Shown: positions 18,484 through 29,150, numbered from the stretch's first letter. The stretch is 64,000 nt of DNA from Coprenecus sp949297365 (GCA_963931055.1 OZ006987.1:1054001-1118000); one strand, 5' to 3'. Made by a program: numbers and translations. Notes: generated from the letters alone by a model not told the origin.

Positions 18484-19980
18484 ATGAGACACACCTTCTA
18501 TAATAAAGCCCTGGCCGCGACGCTGATTCTGACAGCGGGACTGGCTGCGGGTCCGTTCAAAGCCGACGCACAGTGGCGCACGGACATCCCGGCGGACTTT
18601 TCCCTGACCGGAACATACAGCAGGGATACCGGCACCAGGACTCTAAGCGCGGCATACACTGCAAACTCAGAACAGGATAACAACGGCCTGGCAGAGCAAC
18701 CGGCGGAAATATGGAGCCTGCACGACTGTATGCGGTATGCCGTGGCCAACTCCCCGAAGATGAGGGTGCAGCAGGCCACCAATGACGACCGCCGCATAGA
18801 CCGCAGGGAGGCCGCTTTCGGATTCCTCCCCACGATATCGGCAGGGACATCCGGCTCGTTAAGCTTCGGCCGCGGTATCGACCCCGAGACCAACGTCTAC
18901 ACCAACACGACCACATTCAGCAACTCCTACAGCCTTTCGGCCGAAATGGACATCTTCAACGGCTTCTCGGCGGTCAACAGCCTGCGCATAGCCAAGACCG
19001 CCCTGCTGCTGGGCATTGAGGAAGAGCAGGTGACCAAGGACGACATCTGCCTCGAAGTCATCCAGGCCTACTACAACGTGCTCTACAATCAGGGCATGGC
19101 GGATCTGGCCCGCGAGCAGCTTGAAGAGACCCGCAGGACCCTGGAGCAGGCCAGAATCCAGTGCGAGCTGGGCCTGAAGAGCAGCGCGGACGTGCTGCAG
19201 ATAGAGTCCGACCTGGCCTCCAAGGACTTCAATCTCACCAAGATGGAGAATACCCTGGAGCAGGCCGTCCTGACTCTCAAAAGCGTGATGTACTACCCTC
19301 TGGACGATGACCTGAAGATCTCGGTCATCGAGCCGTCCGTGTTGTTCAGCCAGTTCTCATACGAGGGCAACGCCGACAGCATAGCCTCGGCCGCCCGCAG
19401 TTTCCTGCCTGAGTTCAAGGCCGAGGAATACAAGGTACGCAACGCGGAACTGGAACTCAAGACCGCCCGCTGGAGCCTCGTACCCCACATCTACGCTCAG
19501 GGCGGATACTCCACCGGCTACGTCTACGACCGCTCATACGCCGTCAACGATCCATTCTGGAACCAGATGAACGACAAGCAGGGACAGTACGTGGGCATCG
19601 GCATCAGCATCCCTATCTTCAACGGGCTGTACAAATACAACAATATCGCCCGCAAGCGCAATGCCCTGGCCACTGCGGAGGCCAACCGGGACATCAAGTT
19701 CCAGGAGGTCGAGGTGGAAATCCGCAAGGCAGTGCAGGACATGAGGGGCGCAGCCAAGGAATTTGTCTCGGCGGACAAGAAGGTCAGCGCGCTAAGTCTC
19801 TCCCACCAGGCCAACACCCGCAAGTACGAGGAGGGCCTGATGACGGTCATCGAGCTGCAGACCAGCTCCAACGATCTGCTGGAGGCCAAGGCCCAGAGGC
19901 TCAACTGCGGCCTGCAGTATCTGCTCAAGGAAAGAGTGGTCATGTATTATAAGGGAATAACATATCTGGATCAGGAATAA
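18484..19980 (+). CDS. TolC-family outer-membrane efflux protein
   Basis: 498 residues. Signal peptide ending near 'KADAQ', a variable N-terminal extension, then two OEP repeats: first from 'IWSLHDCMRYAVANSPKM' (about 75), second from 'AQGGYSTGYVYDRS' to 'QYLLKERVVMYYKGITYL'. The long heptad-like helices with many Gln/Glu/Lys build the periplasmic tunnel; it works as a trimer with the adaptor and permeases of the next genes. It is the first gene of a five-gene operon with 2-37-nt spacers. Confidence 0.92.
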   Translation: MRHTFYNKALAATLILTAGLAAGPFKADAQWRTDIPADFSLTGTYSRDTGTRTLSAAYTANSEQDNNGLAEQPAEIWSLHDCMRYAVANSPKMRVQQATNDDRRIDRREAAFGFLPTISAGTSGSLSFGRGIDPETNVYTNTTTFSNSYSLSAEMDIFNGFSAVNSLRIAKTALLLGIEEEQVTKDDICLEVIQAYYNVLYNQGMADLAREQLEETRRTLEQARIQCELGLKSSADVLQIESDLASKDFNLTKMENTLEQAVLTLKSVMYYPLDDDLKISVIEPSVLFSQFSYEGNADSIASAARSFLPEFKAEEYKVRNAELELKTARWSLVPHIYAQGGYSTGYVYDRSYAVNDPFWNQMNDKQGQYVGIGISIPIFNGLYKYNNIARKRNALATAEANRDIKFQEVEVEIRKAVQDMRGAAKEFVSADKKVSALSLSHQANTRKYEEGLMTVIELQTSSNDLLEAKAQRLNCGLQYLLKERVVMYYKGITYLDQE

Positions 19981-19991
19981 ACAATACAATC

Positions 19992-21254
19992 ATGGATAGA
20001 GTCATTGAAAAGAAAAAAGGCATCCGCGCCGTATTCCGCAAAAAGAACATCCCGTACTTCCTCGCAGGAGTATTCGTAATATTCGTCCTCTGGCTGCTGC
20101 TCAGGGACAAGTCCTCCACCCTCAAGGTGGACGCCAACACCGTCACCATCGGCGATGTCCGTCTCGGAGAGTTCGACGACTACGTAAGGGTATCGGGACA
20201 GGTACAGCCCATCACCGTAGTGCAGGTATCCCTGCTCGAGGGCGGCGTAGTGGAGGAAAAACTCATCGAGGAAGGCTCGATGGTCAAAAAAGGCGACGTG
20301 CTCGTCCGCCTGTCCAACAACACCCTCGGACTGCAGATTCTCCAGAGCGAGGCCGACCTGGCCGAGCAGGAGAATTTCCTGAGGAACACCACCGTGACCA
20401 TGGAGCAGGAAAAGCTCGACCTCGAGAAGCAGCGGCTGGAGTACACCATCGACACCGAGCGCAAGAAGCGCAAATACGAGCAGTACAGGCGTCTCGACGA
20501 GGACGGTCTGGTTGCCCATGAGGAATATCTCCAGGCCAAGGAGGACTACGAACTGGCGGTCAAGAGCCTGGAGCTGGTCATCGCCCGTCAGAAGCAGGAC
20601 TCCATCTACCGCTCTATCCAGATCGGCAATCTGGAGGAGAGTCTGGAAAGTATGCGCCGCAGCATCCAGCTCGTGCGCCAGAGGGTCGAGAACCTCAACG
20701 TCAAGTCCCCCATCGACGGACAGCTCGGCTCTCTCGACGTGATCCTCGGCCAGTCGATTCCCGAGGGCACCAAGATCGGCCAGGTCAACGACCTGTCGGA
20801 CTATAAGATCGAAGCCCGGATAGACGAGCACTATATTGACCGCGTACAGTCCGGCCTGAGCGCCACCTTCGAGCGCCAGGGCTCCACCTTCGGCACCGTA
20901 GTGGAGAAAGTCTACCCCGAGGTGACTGACGGCCAGTTCAAGGCCGACTTCTACTTCACCGGCGAGCGCCCCGACAACATCCGCATCGGCCAGACCTACT
21001 ATCTCAACCTCCAGCTCGGACAGCCTACCCAGTCGGTCTACATTCCCCGCGGAGTATTCTACCAGTCCACGGGAGGCACCTGGATCTACGTGCTCTCAGA
21101 GGACGGCACCAAGGCCTACCGCCGCGACATCCGCATAGGCCGCCAGAATCCCCAGTACTACGAGGTGCTGGAAGGACTCAAGCCCGGCGAGAAAGTCATC
21201 ATCTCCAACTACGAGAACTACGGCAAGAACGACGTGCTCATATTGAATAAATAA
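19992..21254 (+). CDS. membrane-fusion (HlyD-type) adaptor
   Basis: 420 residues. One N-terminal membrane helix (about 20-37), a split lipoyl domain ('YVRVSGQVQPITVVQVSLLEGGVVEEKLIEEGSMVKKGDVLVRLS' first half; 'VKSPIDGQLGSL' second half), a long alpha-helical coiled coil (about 120-230), then beta-barrel and C-terminal domains. It links the ABC permeases to the TolC partner. It starts 11 nt after the TolC gene. Confidence 0.92.
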   Translation: MDRVIEKKKGIRAVFRKKNIPYFLAGVFVIFVLWLLLRDKSSTLKVDANTVTIGDVRLGEFDDYVRVSGQVQPITVVQVSLLEGGVVEEKLIEEGSMVKKGDVLVRLSNNTLGLQILQSEADLAEQENFLRNTTVTMEQEKLDLEKQRLEYTIDTERKKRKYEQYRRLDEDGLVAHEEYLQAKEDYELAVKSLELVIARQKQDSIYRSIQIGNLEESLESMRRSIQLVRQRVENLNVKSPIDGQLGSLDVILGQSIPEGTKIGQVNDLSDYKIEARIDEHYIDRVQSGLSATFERQGSTFGTVVEKVYPEVTDGQFKADFYFTGERPDNIRIGQTYYLNLQLGQPTQSVYIPRGVFYQSTGGTWIYVLSEDGTKAYRRDIRIGRQNPQYYEVLEGLKPGEKVIISNYENYGKNDVLILNK

Positions 21255-21256
21255 TC

Positions 21257-23641
21257 ATGAAAAAACTCAACATCGGCATTTTCAAGGTCATCTCTCTCGC
21301 GGTGGGACTCGCGGTCGGACTGGTGCTCATAGCCAAGATCTCATTTGAGAACAGCTATGACAAGTTCTATCCCGCCTACGACGACATCTACTGCGTACAG
21401 TACGAGTACGGCTATACCGACGGCAAACAGAGCCTCGACTACTACACCCCCGGAGCCATATCCTACTATCTCCAGCAGGAACTTCCTCAGGTGATATACG
21501 GCACCAAGGCCTCCTACACATCATCAATGGGCAATATCTATACTGAGGACAACCGCAAGCTGGCCGCCGAGAACGGCATCCTGGCTGTCGACACCAACTA
21601 TTTCAAGGTATTCCCCCGTCCCGTCCTCGCCGGTCCCGCCCCCTCCGTGGTCCTGGGCGAATGGAACGGAGCCCTCATCTCCCGGTCCCTGGCCGATAAA
21701 TTCGGAGGCATAGACCAGGCCATGGGGCAGATATTCTTCATCGAGGAGTATCCGGGCATGGGCATACAGATAGGCGGAGTGTTCGAGGACATCCCCGAGA
21801 ATGCCTCCCTGCGCTTCGATGCCGCCATATCCATCTCAGCGGTTGACTATATCTACAGCCAGTGGGGCCTCACCGGTGACAACCCCGACCATGCTGATGC
21901 TCCCTCCACCATGAACTGGACCGGCAACAGCATGTACATGAGCCGCGTACAGCTCTACCCCGGCACTGACCCCGCCTCCCTGCAGACAGCCATGAACCGC
22001 ATCCGGGAGAAATACATCCCCGAAGAACTGTTCGACCGCCTCGGCTACAGCATTGACTTCGTCCTGAAGCCCCTGTCCTCCGAGCATGCGGCCTCGGCCG
22101 AAACCCGCAGGACCAACCTGATACTCGGTATTGTCGCCTTCGCCCTCATCCTTGCTGCGACGATGAACTACATCATGATCGTCATCTCCTCTCTCGTAAC
22201 CAGGGCAAGGGGCATAGCGGTACGCCGCTGCTACGGAGCCGGAAGCGGCAACATCATGGCATTGGTCTTCAAGGAGACCCTCATCAACCTCACCGTCTCC
22301 CTCGTGCTGGCCTTCCTGCTCATCCTCGCCTTCCGCGGAGCGATAGAGTCGATACTGACCACCTCCCTCGGAGCCCTGTTCTCCCCCCGGAGCCTGTGGG
22401 TGCTGATGCTGACAGTGGCCGTCGTGCTGATTGTCGCCGCATGGATTCCCGGAAAGGCATTCCAGGGCATACCCATCGCCGTGGCCTTCCGCAATTACGC
22501 CGACCATAAGAAGCTGTGGAAACAGGTGCTGCTCTTCCTGCAGCTGACCCTCGCCTCCCTGCTGATTACCCTGCTGAGCCTCGTGGCCCTGCAGTACACC
22601 CGCTGGGTAAACGCCGATCCCGGATACGACTATGACCAGCTCGTGGGATGCTACCTGAGCGGAGTGCCGTCCGACACCCGATACGCCCTGATGCAGGCCG
22701 TAGAGAGCGTGCCCGGCGTGGAGGCCGTCGGAACAGTGGAAGACCCGATAGTCACGGGCGGAGCCAGCGGCAACAACGTCTACATCCCCGGCGAGAACGA
22801 GCCCTGCCTCCACATAGCCGACCTCTACGAGGCCAACGGCAACTGGAGCGAGCTCTTCGGCATAGACATCATAGAGGGACGCAAGGCCGCCTCTCCGATG
22901 GAGGTGATGGTGGACCCGCGCTTCGCAGAGCAGATATGCGAGGTGAGGGGATGGAAGGACGGAGTCATCGGCAAGAGCATCGTAGTGAGCGACCATGACG
23001 GCAGCGCCAATAATCCGTACACCATCGTAGGCGTATTCGACCATATCAGCATCAGTCCGGCCATCTACGAGGACAACCGGCCCGTCACCCTCTTCTACAC
23101 CGACGCACCCATGACATTCATGGTCATCCGGGTATCGGAACTCAATCCGGAGGTGACCGGGGCCATTCAGGCCGCCCTCGACTCGGTGGAGCCCGAGAGG
23201 TTCGAGCTGCTGACCTACTCTTCTGTGGTCAATGACATATACGCTCCGGTCCGCACCGTCCGCGAGTCGATTCTCGCAGCCGGTCTCGTGACCGTGATAA
23301 TCGCCCTGCTCGGCCTGGTGGGCTACACCTCCGACGAGACCGGACGCCGCCGCAAGGAAGTGGCGCTCAGGAAGATCAACGGAGCTCAGTCCTGGGAGAT
23401 CATCGGCATCTTCATCAGCGGCATCGGGAAGTTCTCGGTAGTGGCGGTGGTGCTCGGCTGCGCCCTCTCGTGGTTCGTGTTCGACATGCTGCTCAAGTCG
23501 TTCGAGCTGAAGGTTCCGGTTCCGCTGTGGCTCTTTGCAGTTACCGCCGTCGGGCTGCTGGCAGTGCTCTCGGCAGTGGTAACGGCCAGATGTCTGGCCA
23601 TCGCCCGGACCAATCCGGCGGACTCGCTGCGGACTGAATAG
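21257..23641 (+). CDS. ABC transporter permease, two FtsX domains (1)
   Basis: 794 residues. An N-terminal helix (about 10-28), a large MacB-like periplasmic domain (about 40-280), three helices in the first FtsX domain (about 285-420, 'RGIAVRRCYGAGSGNIMALVFKE'), another helix-periplasmic unit, and a second FtsX domain at the end ('EVALRKINGAQSWEIIGIF'). This is the layout of large Bacteroidetes MacB-like permeases that lack a fused ATPase. It follows the adaptor by 2 nt. Substrate unknown. Confidence 0.88.
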   Translation: MKKLNIGIFKVISLAVGLAVGLVLIAKISFENSYDKFYPAYDDIYCVQYEYGYTDGKQSLDYYTPGAISYYLQQELPQVIYGTKASYTSSMGNIYTEDNRKLAAENGILAVDTNYFKVFPRPVLAGPAPSVVLGEWNGALISRSLADKFGGIDQAMGQIFFIEEYPGMGIQIGGVFEDIPENASLRFDAAISISAVDYIYSQWGLTGDNPDHADAPSTMNWTGNSMYMSRVQLYPGTDPASLQTAMNRIREKYIPEELFDRLGYSIDFVLKPLSSEHAASAETRRTNLILGIVAFALILAATMNYIMIVISSLVTRARGIAVRRCYGAGSGNIMALVFKETLINLTVSLVLAFLLILAFRGAIESILTTSLGALFSPRSLWVLMLTVAVVLIVAAWIPGKAFQGIPIAVAFRNYADHKKLWKQVLLFLQLTLASLLITLLSLVALQYTRWVNADPGYDYDQLVGCYLSGVPSDTRYALMQAVESVPGVEAVGTVEDPIVTGGASGNNVYIPGENEPCLHIADLYEANGNWSELFGIDIIEGRKAASPMEVMVDPRFAEQICEVRGWKDGVIGKSIVVSDHDGSANNPYTIVGVFDHISISPAIYEDNRPVTLFYTDAPMTFMVIRVSELNPEVTGAIQAALDSVEPERFELLTYSSVVNDIYAPVRTVRESILAAGLVTVIIALLGLVGYTSDETGRRRKEVALRKINGAQSWEIIGIFISGIGKFSVVAVVLGCALSWFVFDMLLKSFELKVPVPLWLFAVTAVGLLAVLSAVVTARCLAIARTNPADSLRTE

Positions 23642-23664
23642 ACTATATTTGTATCATTTATATT

Positions 23665-26022
23665 ATGAGACTCAGATTCAACAGACACAAGATTTTCTCC
23701 ACCATCCTCAATATCATAGGACTGACCCTGGCTTTCTCGGTCTTCCTGATACTGATGGTGCAGGTGGTGTATGATACCCGGTATGACCTGGGGTATCCGG
23801 ATACGGACAAGATCGTGAGGATAGAGTATTCCGACCCGACATCGCCGGGAGTATACGGAGTCCAGCTGTCCCGGCCCATCATCGAGCAGCTGAAAGGCTA
23901 TTTTCCTCAGGTCGAGGCGGTGGCCTGCTACCGATACTACAAGAACAGCTCCGGTAATTTCAAGGAAGCCGACACCGACATCCCTGGAGTCAGAGTCAGG
24001 TACGCCACTACCGACTTCGACCTGCTCCGCGTCTTCCCCTTCGAGTTCGTGGAGGGCGACACCTCCGGATACCGCGCTCCGGGCACGGCCGTCATCTCCG
24101 AAAGGGGAGCCAGACAGGTGTTCGGCGACCAGTCCCCGGTAGGGAAGGACATCCAGTTCGAGACCAAGGACAATATGGGCAACTCATGGCGCATAGTGGC
24201 CGTCTACAAAGACTTCCCCGACAACTCCAGTATGGACAACGAGCTGCTGCTCAATATCGGGGACGAGTCCCTCAACAATCCATCGGAATGGAGCTTCCCC
24301 TGCTACATGAAACTGAGGACCGGAGAGGGCATGCAACCCCTGTTGGACTCCCTCAACTATATGTTCTACGGTGACGGCGAATATGCGGACAATGCCGATG
24401 TCCGTCTGAGCACTCTGCACGACGCCTACTATGCCCGTGACGTGGATGGGGACAACATGGCCAAAGGCAACCGCACCACCACGATGACCCTGCTGACCGT
24501 CTCGATACTCGTGCTGCTGATAGCCATCATCAACTTCGTCAACTTCGCGATGGCCTCCGTGCCTTTCAGCATCAAGAGCATCAACACCCGCCGCGTCATC
24601 GGCTCGACCCGAGGACAGCAGATCCGGGCGCAGCTCTGGAGGGCCCTCGGACTCGTGCTGCTGGCCTTCATACTGAGTACAGGAGTGATGTCGCTGGTAG
24701 CCACATCCTCATTTGCCCACTATATCTCAGGCTCTCTGATGGTGTCGGACAACCCGCATATCATCCTCATCGGTCTCGGTGTGGCCGTAATTACCGCCCT
24801 GATCGCAGGTATTTTCCCGGCCCGCTACAGCACCTCCTTCAGCCCAGCCATGGTCCTCAAGGGCTCCTTCTCCCTCTCGGCCAAAGGCCGCAAGATGCGC
24901 TCCGTCCTCGTGGGCTTCCAGTATGTCATCTCCTTCATCCTGATACTCTGCTCACTGTTCATCACCGTGCAGATCAAGTACATGAAGAGCTATGACATGG
25001 GCTTCGACCGTGAACAGACCGTGGAGTTCTTCGTAAGCAGCAGGATAGGCAACAGCCGCGAGACCCTCCGGCAGATGCTCCTCGAGAACCCCGACATCAC
25101 CGACGTCACCTTCGCCGGAGGACAGGTGGTATCCCAGGGCAAGATGGGCTGGGGATGCACGTATCAGGGTCAGAGAGTGCAGATGGACTGCCTGCCTGTA
25201 GACCCCAACTTCATCAGTTTCTTCGGCATGGAGATAGCAGAAGGCCGCGACTTCACCGAGTCGGACAACCTGAACCCCAACGGCACATTTATCGTCAACC
25301 AGGCCTTCATAGCCAAATACCCCTTTCTCCGTCTCGGTCTGAAATTCTCCGGGCATCAGGGTGATGACATGCCCGCCGAGATAGTCGGCATAGTCAAGGA
25401 CTTCAACTTCCAGCCCCTGCAGTACAGCGTGGCCCCCATCGTCCTCTACAACTTCGGTTCCGAACCCTGGTGGCCCCTGACCGTCGGCTACGCCAAGATA
25501 CTGCCCGGCAACGTCCAGGAGACATTCAAGTACATCCGCGAGAAATGCGCCGAGCTTGACCCTACCTTCGACACCTCCTCCATGGGTCTGAACTTCATGG
25601 ACGAGTCCATCGGCCGGCTCTACCAGAAAGAGGACAACCTGGGCCGCCTGATCACCACCGCGGCCCTCATATCCCTGCTGATATCCGTCATCGGAATCCT
25701 CGGCCTCGTCTACTTCGAGACCCAGTTCCGCCGCAAGGAGATAGCCGTACGCAGGGTACACGGCGCATCGGTAGGCGAGATCCTCGCGATGCTCAACCGC
25801 TACTACCTCATCATCACCCTCGTATGCTTCGTAGTGGCCGTGCCCGTCGCCATAGTCATCATCCGCTCCTGGGTAGCCACCTTCCCCTACCAGAGCCCCG
25901 TGCCGGTATGGATATTCCTCGCCGCACTGCTCATCATCGGCCTGATTACCGTCGTGACCGTCACCCTGCAGAGCCGCCGCGCCGCACTGCGCAATCCCAT
26001 TGACTCCATTTCCAATGAATAA
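23665..26022 (+). CDS. ABC transporter permease, two FtsX domains (2)
   Basis: 785 residues, a diverged paralogue of the preceding permease with the same order: N-terminal helix, MacB-like periplasmic domain, FtsX ('NTRRVIGSTRGQQIRAQLWR'), helix, second periplasmic domain and final FtsX ('EIAVRRVHGASVGEILAMLNRYY'). The two may form a heterodimer with two copies of the single ATPase; this is inference from gene order. Confidence 0.88.
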   Translation: MRLRFNRHKIFSTILNIIGLTLAFSVFLILMVQVVYDTRYDLGYPDTDKIVRIEYSDPTSPGVYGVQLSRPIIEQLKGYFPQVEAVACYRYYKNSSGNFKEADTDIPGVRVRYATTDFDLLRVFPFEFVEGDTSGYRAPGTAVISERGARQVFGDQSPVGKDIQFETKDNMGNSWRIVAVYKDFPDNSSMDNELLLNIGDESLNNPSEWSFPCYMKLRTGEGMQPLLDSLNYMFYGDGEYADNADVRLSTLHDAYYARDVDGDNMAKGNRTTTMTLLTVSILVLLIAIINFVNFAMASVPFSIKSINTRRVIGSTRGQQIRAQLWRALGLVLLAFILSTGVMSLVATSSFAHYISGSLMVSDNPHIILIGLGVAVITALIAGIFPARYSTSFSPAMVLKGSFSLSAKGRKMRSVLVGFQYVISFILILCSLFITVQIKYMKSYDMGFDREQTVEFFVSSRIGNSRETLRQMLLENPDITDVTFAGGQVVSQGKMGWGCTYQGQRVQMDCLPVDPNFISFFGMEIAEGRDFTESDNLNPNGTFIVNQAFIAKYPFLRLGLKFSGHQGDDMPAEIVGIVKDFNFQPLQYSVAPIVLYNFGSEPWWPLTVGYAKILPGNVQETFKYIREKCAELDPTFDTSSMGLNFMDESIGRLYQKEDNLGRLITTAALISLLISVIGILGLVYFETQFRRKEIAVRRVHGASVGEILAMLNRYYLIITLVCFVVAVPVAIVIIRSWVATFPYQSPVPVWIFLAALLIIGLITVVTVTLQSRRAALRNPIDSISNE

Positions 26023-26059
26023 CATACATACTTACGACAATAAATTAATTTAAAGCGTT

Positions 26060-26740
26060 ATGATACACGTAGAAAACTTAAGCAAGGTGTTCCGCACCGA
26101 AGAAATCGAGACCGTAGCCCTCAACAACGTCTCCTTCGACATCAAGCAGGGCGAATTCGTAGCCGTCATGGGCCCCTCCGGCTGCGGTAAATCCACCCTC
26201 CTCAACATCCTCGGCCTCCTCGACAACCCCACCTCGGGCCGCTACGAACTCCTGGGCAAGGAAGTAGGCACACTGAAAGAGAAAGAGCGCACCCAGTACC
26301 GCAAAGGCAACATCGGCTTCGTCTTCCAGAGCTTCAACCTCATCGACGAGCTGAACGTCTTCGAGAACGTGGAGTTGCCTCTGATATACCTGAAGATCAA
26401 GGCATCCCAGCGCAAACAGATGGTAGGCGAGATCCTCAAGCGCATGAACATCGCCCACCGCGCCTCCCATTTTCCCCAGCAGCTCTCCGGAGGTCAGCAG
26501 CAGAGAGTCGCCATCGCCCGCGCCGTCATCGCCAACCCCAAGCTCATCCTCGCCGACGAGCCCACCGGTAACCTCGACTCCAAGAACGGCAAGGAGGTAA
26601 TGGAGCTCCTCACAGAGCTCAACCGCGAAGGCACCACCATCCTTATGGTGACCCACTCCATCAAGGACTCCAGCTACGCCCAGCGCGTCATCAACCTCTT
26701 CGACGGCAACATCGTCACCGACGTCAAGAACGAATTATAG
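26060..26740 (+). CDS. ABC transporter ATP-binding protein (LolD/MacB-type)
   Basis: 226 residues. Walker A 'GPSGCGKS' (38-45), Q-loop 'VFQSFNLIDEL', signature 'LSGGQQQR', Walker B 'LILADEP', and H-loop 'VTHS'. Length and motifs are those of the LolD/MacB/FtsE class that powers mechanotransmission with FtsX-fold permeases. Last gene of the sigma-54 export operon; a terminator follows. Confidence 0.93.
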   Translation: MIHVENLSKVFRTEEIETVALNNVSFDIKQGEFVAVMGPSGCGKSTLLNILGLLDNPTSGRYELLGKEVGTLKEKERTQYRKGNIGFVFQSFNLIDELNVFENVELPLIYLKIKASQRKQMVGEILKRMNIAHRASHFPQQLSGGQQQRVAIARAVIANPKLILADEPTGNLDSKNGKEVMELLTELNREGTTILMVTHSIKDSSYAQRVINLFDGNIVTDVKNEL

Positions 26741-26764
26741 TCTGATCTACATATTTTATTACCG

Positions 26765-26811
26765 AAAGGCCGGCCGCAGGCAGGACACCCTCCTCCGCGC
26801 CCGGCCTTTTT
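26765..26811 (+). terminator. intrinsic terminator of the export operon
   Basis: AAAGGCCGG (26765-26773) pairs with CCGGCCTTT (26801-26809) followed by TT. It is close in sequence to the terminator at 29181. Confidence 0.8.
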
Positions 26812-26953
26812 CCATACTTTCCCCTTTCTCTCTCCCTGCAATCTGTTTTTTCAAAATCCTATTACAGCCGTAAGTTCTGTCCGGAAACATCATGATGCAT
26901 TGTAAAAGGAGAGATATTTTCTGTATTTTCGCAGTAAAATCAGATACGCCGTC

Positions 26954-27877
26954 ATGAAAACTGAATACATCGTAGGCATCGGCGAGATCCTTTGGGATAT
27001 GCTGCCGGAAGGACGTAGACTCGGCGGAGCCCCTGCAAACTTCGCATACCACGTATCGCAATTCGGTCTGAATTCGGTAGCAGTCAGTGCTGTCGGATGG
27101 GACGAGGCAGGAGATGCAGTAATCCGGGAACTGAACACCCGCACTACCGAAGAAGGGAATGCGCTCCAACAACCGACATTCAGGACAATGATCAGCCGCG
27201 TGGATTTCCCCACCGGCACCGTCAGCATCAACCTTGATTCTGCCGGCGTACCGCAGTATGACATCCACATGCCGGCAGCCTGGGACAATATTCCATTTAC
27301 TCCTGAACTTAAGGAACTTGCAGCCCAGACCCGCGCCGTCTGCTTCGGCACCCTCGCCCGCCGCTGTCCTGTTTCCCACCGCACTATTTCGGATTTCGTG
27401 GACGCTGTGCCGCGTGGAGATGGACAATGGCGCATCCTTGACATCAACCTCCGGCAGCATTTCTACACCCGGGACATCATCCTTCACGCATTGGAACAAT
27501 GCAATATTCTAAAGATCAATGATGAAGAGCTTGCGATAATCTCTGAAATGCTTCCTGTCCCGGAAACAGACATGCGGGGAAAATGCCTGCAGCTCATCCG
27601 GCAGTTCGGCCTGAAATTCCTGATACTCACCTGCGGCACACACGGCAGCTATGTATTCCACTCCGGCTCTGAAAATCCTTCATTTATTGAGACCCCGCAC
27701 GTGACTGTCGCAGACACAGTCGGTGCAGGAGACTCATTCACAGCAGCTTTCATCGCAGCACTGATTAAAGGACGCACACCTCTCGAAGCCCATCGACTGG
27801 CCGTAGATGTCTCCGCTTTTGTCTGCACCTGCAACGGTGCCATGCCCGTCCTGCCCGACACTCTCCGCAGGCTCTGA
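26954..27877 (+). CDS. PfkB-family sugar kinase (fructokinase-like)
   Basis: 307 residues. Ribokinase fold: 'GIGEILWDMLPEGRRLGGAPANFA' near the N-terminus (substrate binding), and the ATP/anion-hole motif 'DTVGAGDSFTAAF' around residue 255 with the catalytic Asp. The GEILWD/LGGAPANFA pair is the form seen in bacterial fructokinases. It has no sugar operon around it, so the substrate is uncertain. It is followed by a decayed lipoprotein gene. Confidence 0.85.
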   Translation: MKTEYIVGIGEILWDMLPEGRRLGGAPANFAYHVSQFGLNSVAVSAVGWDEAGDAVIRELNTRTTEEGNALQQPTFRTMISRVDFPTGTVSINLDSAGVPQYDIHMPAAWDNIPFTPELKELAAQTRAVCFGTLARRCPVSHRTISDFVDAVPRGDGQWRILDINLRQHFYTRDIILHALEQCNILKINDEELAIISEMLPVPETDMRGKCLQLIRQFGLKFLILTCGTHGSYVFHSGSENPSFIETPHVTVADTVGAGDSFTAAFIAALIKGRTPLEAHRLAVDVSAFVCTCNGAMPVLPDTLRRL

Positions 27878-27932
27878 CGTCCTTGCAGGCTTTTCCTGTC
27901 GTATCTGTTATTTACTTATTACTATTACAACT

Positions 27933-27963
27933 ATTGATTTATCAATTTATTTCCGTATATTTG
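27933..27963 (+). promoter_or_regulatory. promoter of the decayed lipoprotein gene
   Basis: ATTG (27933-27936), 19 bp, TATATTTG (27956-27963), a good -33/-7 pair. It shows that the decayed gene downstream once had, and may still have, its own transcript. Confidence 0.55.
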
Positions 27964-28035
27964 TTACTATTCTGAATATTGGCTCTTTCAGGATATGATT
28001 AATGCTTACACTTCAACCTTTTAATAGAACAGAGT

Positions 28036-29150
28036 ATAAAAAAATCAAGAATTCTAGCCATTGCGGCGATTACAGCCATATTTCTATCGGGCTGTAAGAA
28101 AGAAAAACAGGAGGTTATGCCGGATCCTGTCATCAACGTGGACTCCGAGACTGTGATAGACCTTCCTCCTGCGGGAGGCTCTGCAAGTTTCGAGTATCAG
28201 ATAGACAATCCTGTTGAGGGAGGACAGTTCAAAGCAGAGCCGGAGGACACATGGATGAGCAGTTTTACCTGTGAGGACGGGAAAGTTAATTTCAACGTAG
28301 AGGCCAACAAAGAAGAGGAGGCACGTACGAGTTCAATCACACTCGTATATACCTACAGCGGAGACAAAACTGTTGAGGCTACTGTAACTCAACCGTGGAA
28401 AACGGTTCAACATATCTCATACTCGACCTCTATGCCGCCGAGGGCGAGGCAAATGAGGAGAATCCTCTGCCTACAGCAGGAACCTACACAGTGTCCGAAA
28501 CCAAGGCCAATATGACTGCATGGATTGGCGGATTCGCGCCGTCAAAAATCAGGGCCACCGACAATAACGGCAACTCTACGCTGAACGCCAAGCTTGCATC
28601 AGGTACAGTTGATGTTTCCTACGAAGACGACAATCTCATCATTGAGGCCACAGTCACCGACGAGAACGGCAACTCATATCACGCCGTATATACAGGTCCC
28701 ATAGGGGAGACCACAGGAGGCGGAGACGAAGAATACGACTATGTCTTTGAGATGACTCACCACCTTGTAAAGTATTATAGTGGTTCTTACAATAACTTCG
28801 TCCTGTCTATAACTGACAAGCCGTATAAGGATGACTTTGGATCGTACGCAGACGATGCCAACGCTTGCGCGTTCGACCTTTATGCTTCCGGTGGCCAAAC
28901 CGGCGACAATCCCCTCCCTCCGGCAGGAATTTATACGGCTTCAAAAGAATATAAAGATATGATATTCTCCATCTCTAGTTACTACTCGACGATCAAGTTA
29001 TCTGGAAATCCTTATTCGATATATATCGCAGACGGGACAGTAACCATCTCTTATGAAGGCGAGACTATGACTGTCGATGCCATATTTACTGACACGAGCG
29101 GTGCTACTTATCATGCAACATACACCGGTTCCACAGCAGCAGTCAATTAG
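28036..29150 (+). pseudogene. BACON-domain lipoprotein, disrupted
   Basis: Translation from 28036 gives a clean lipoprotein signal (KKSRILAIAAITAIFLSGC) and a BACON domain, but the first codon is ATA and no ATG, GTG or TTG precedes the signal in frame (next ATG is 28117, after the signal; upstream stop at 28000). Around 28395-28400 the reading frame must shift: the BACON domain ends in one frame, and two beta-modules ('LDLYAAEGEANEENPLP' and 'FDLYASGGQTGDNPLP') continue in another to the stop at 29150. The first module lacks about 40 residues that the second one has, so an internal deletion explains the shift. Two independent lesions argue for a decayed gene; it is a paralogue of the gene at 596. 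Confidence 0.75.

Noticed and set aside
21836..23044. 402-codon minus-strand frame
   Set aside because: Antisense to the first FtsX permease; Gly/His/Val-rich shadow without a signal or domain.
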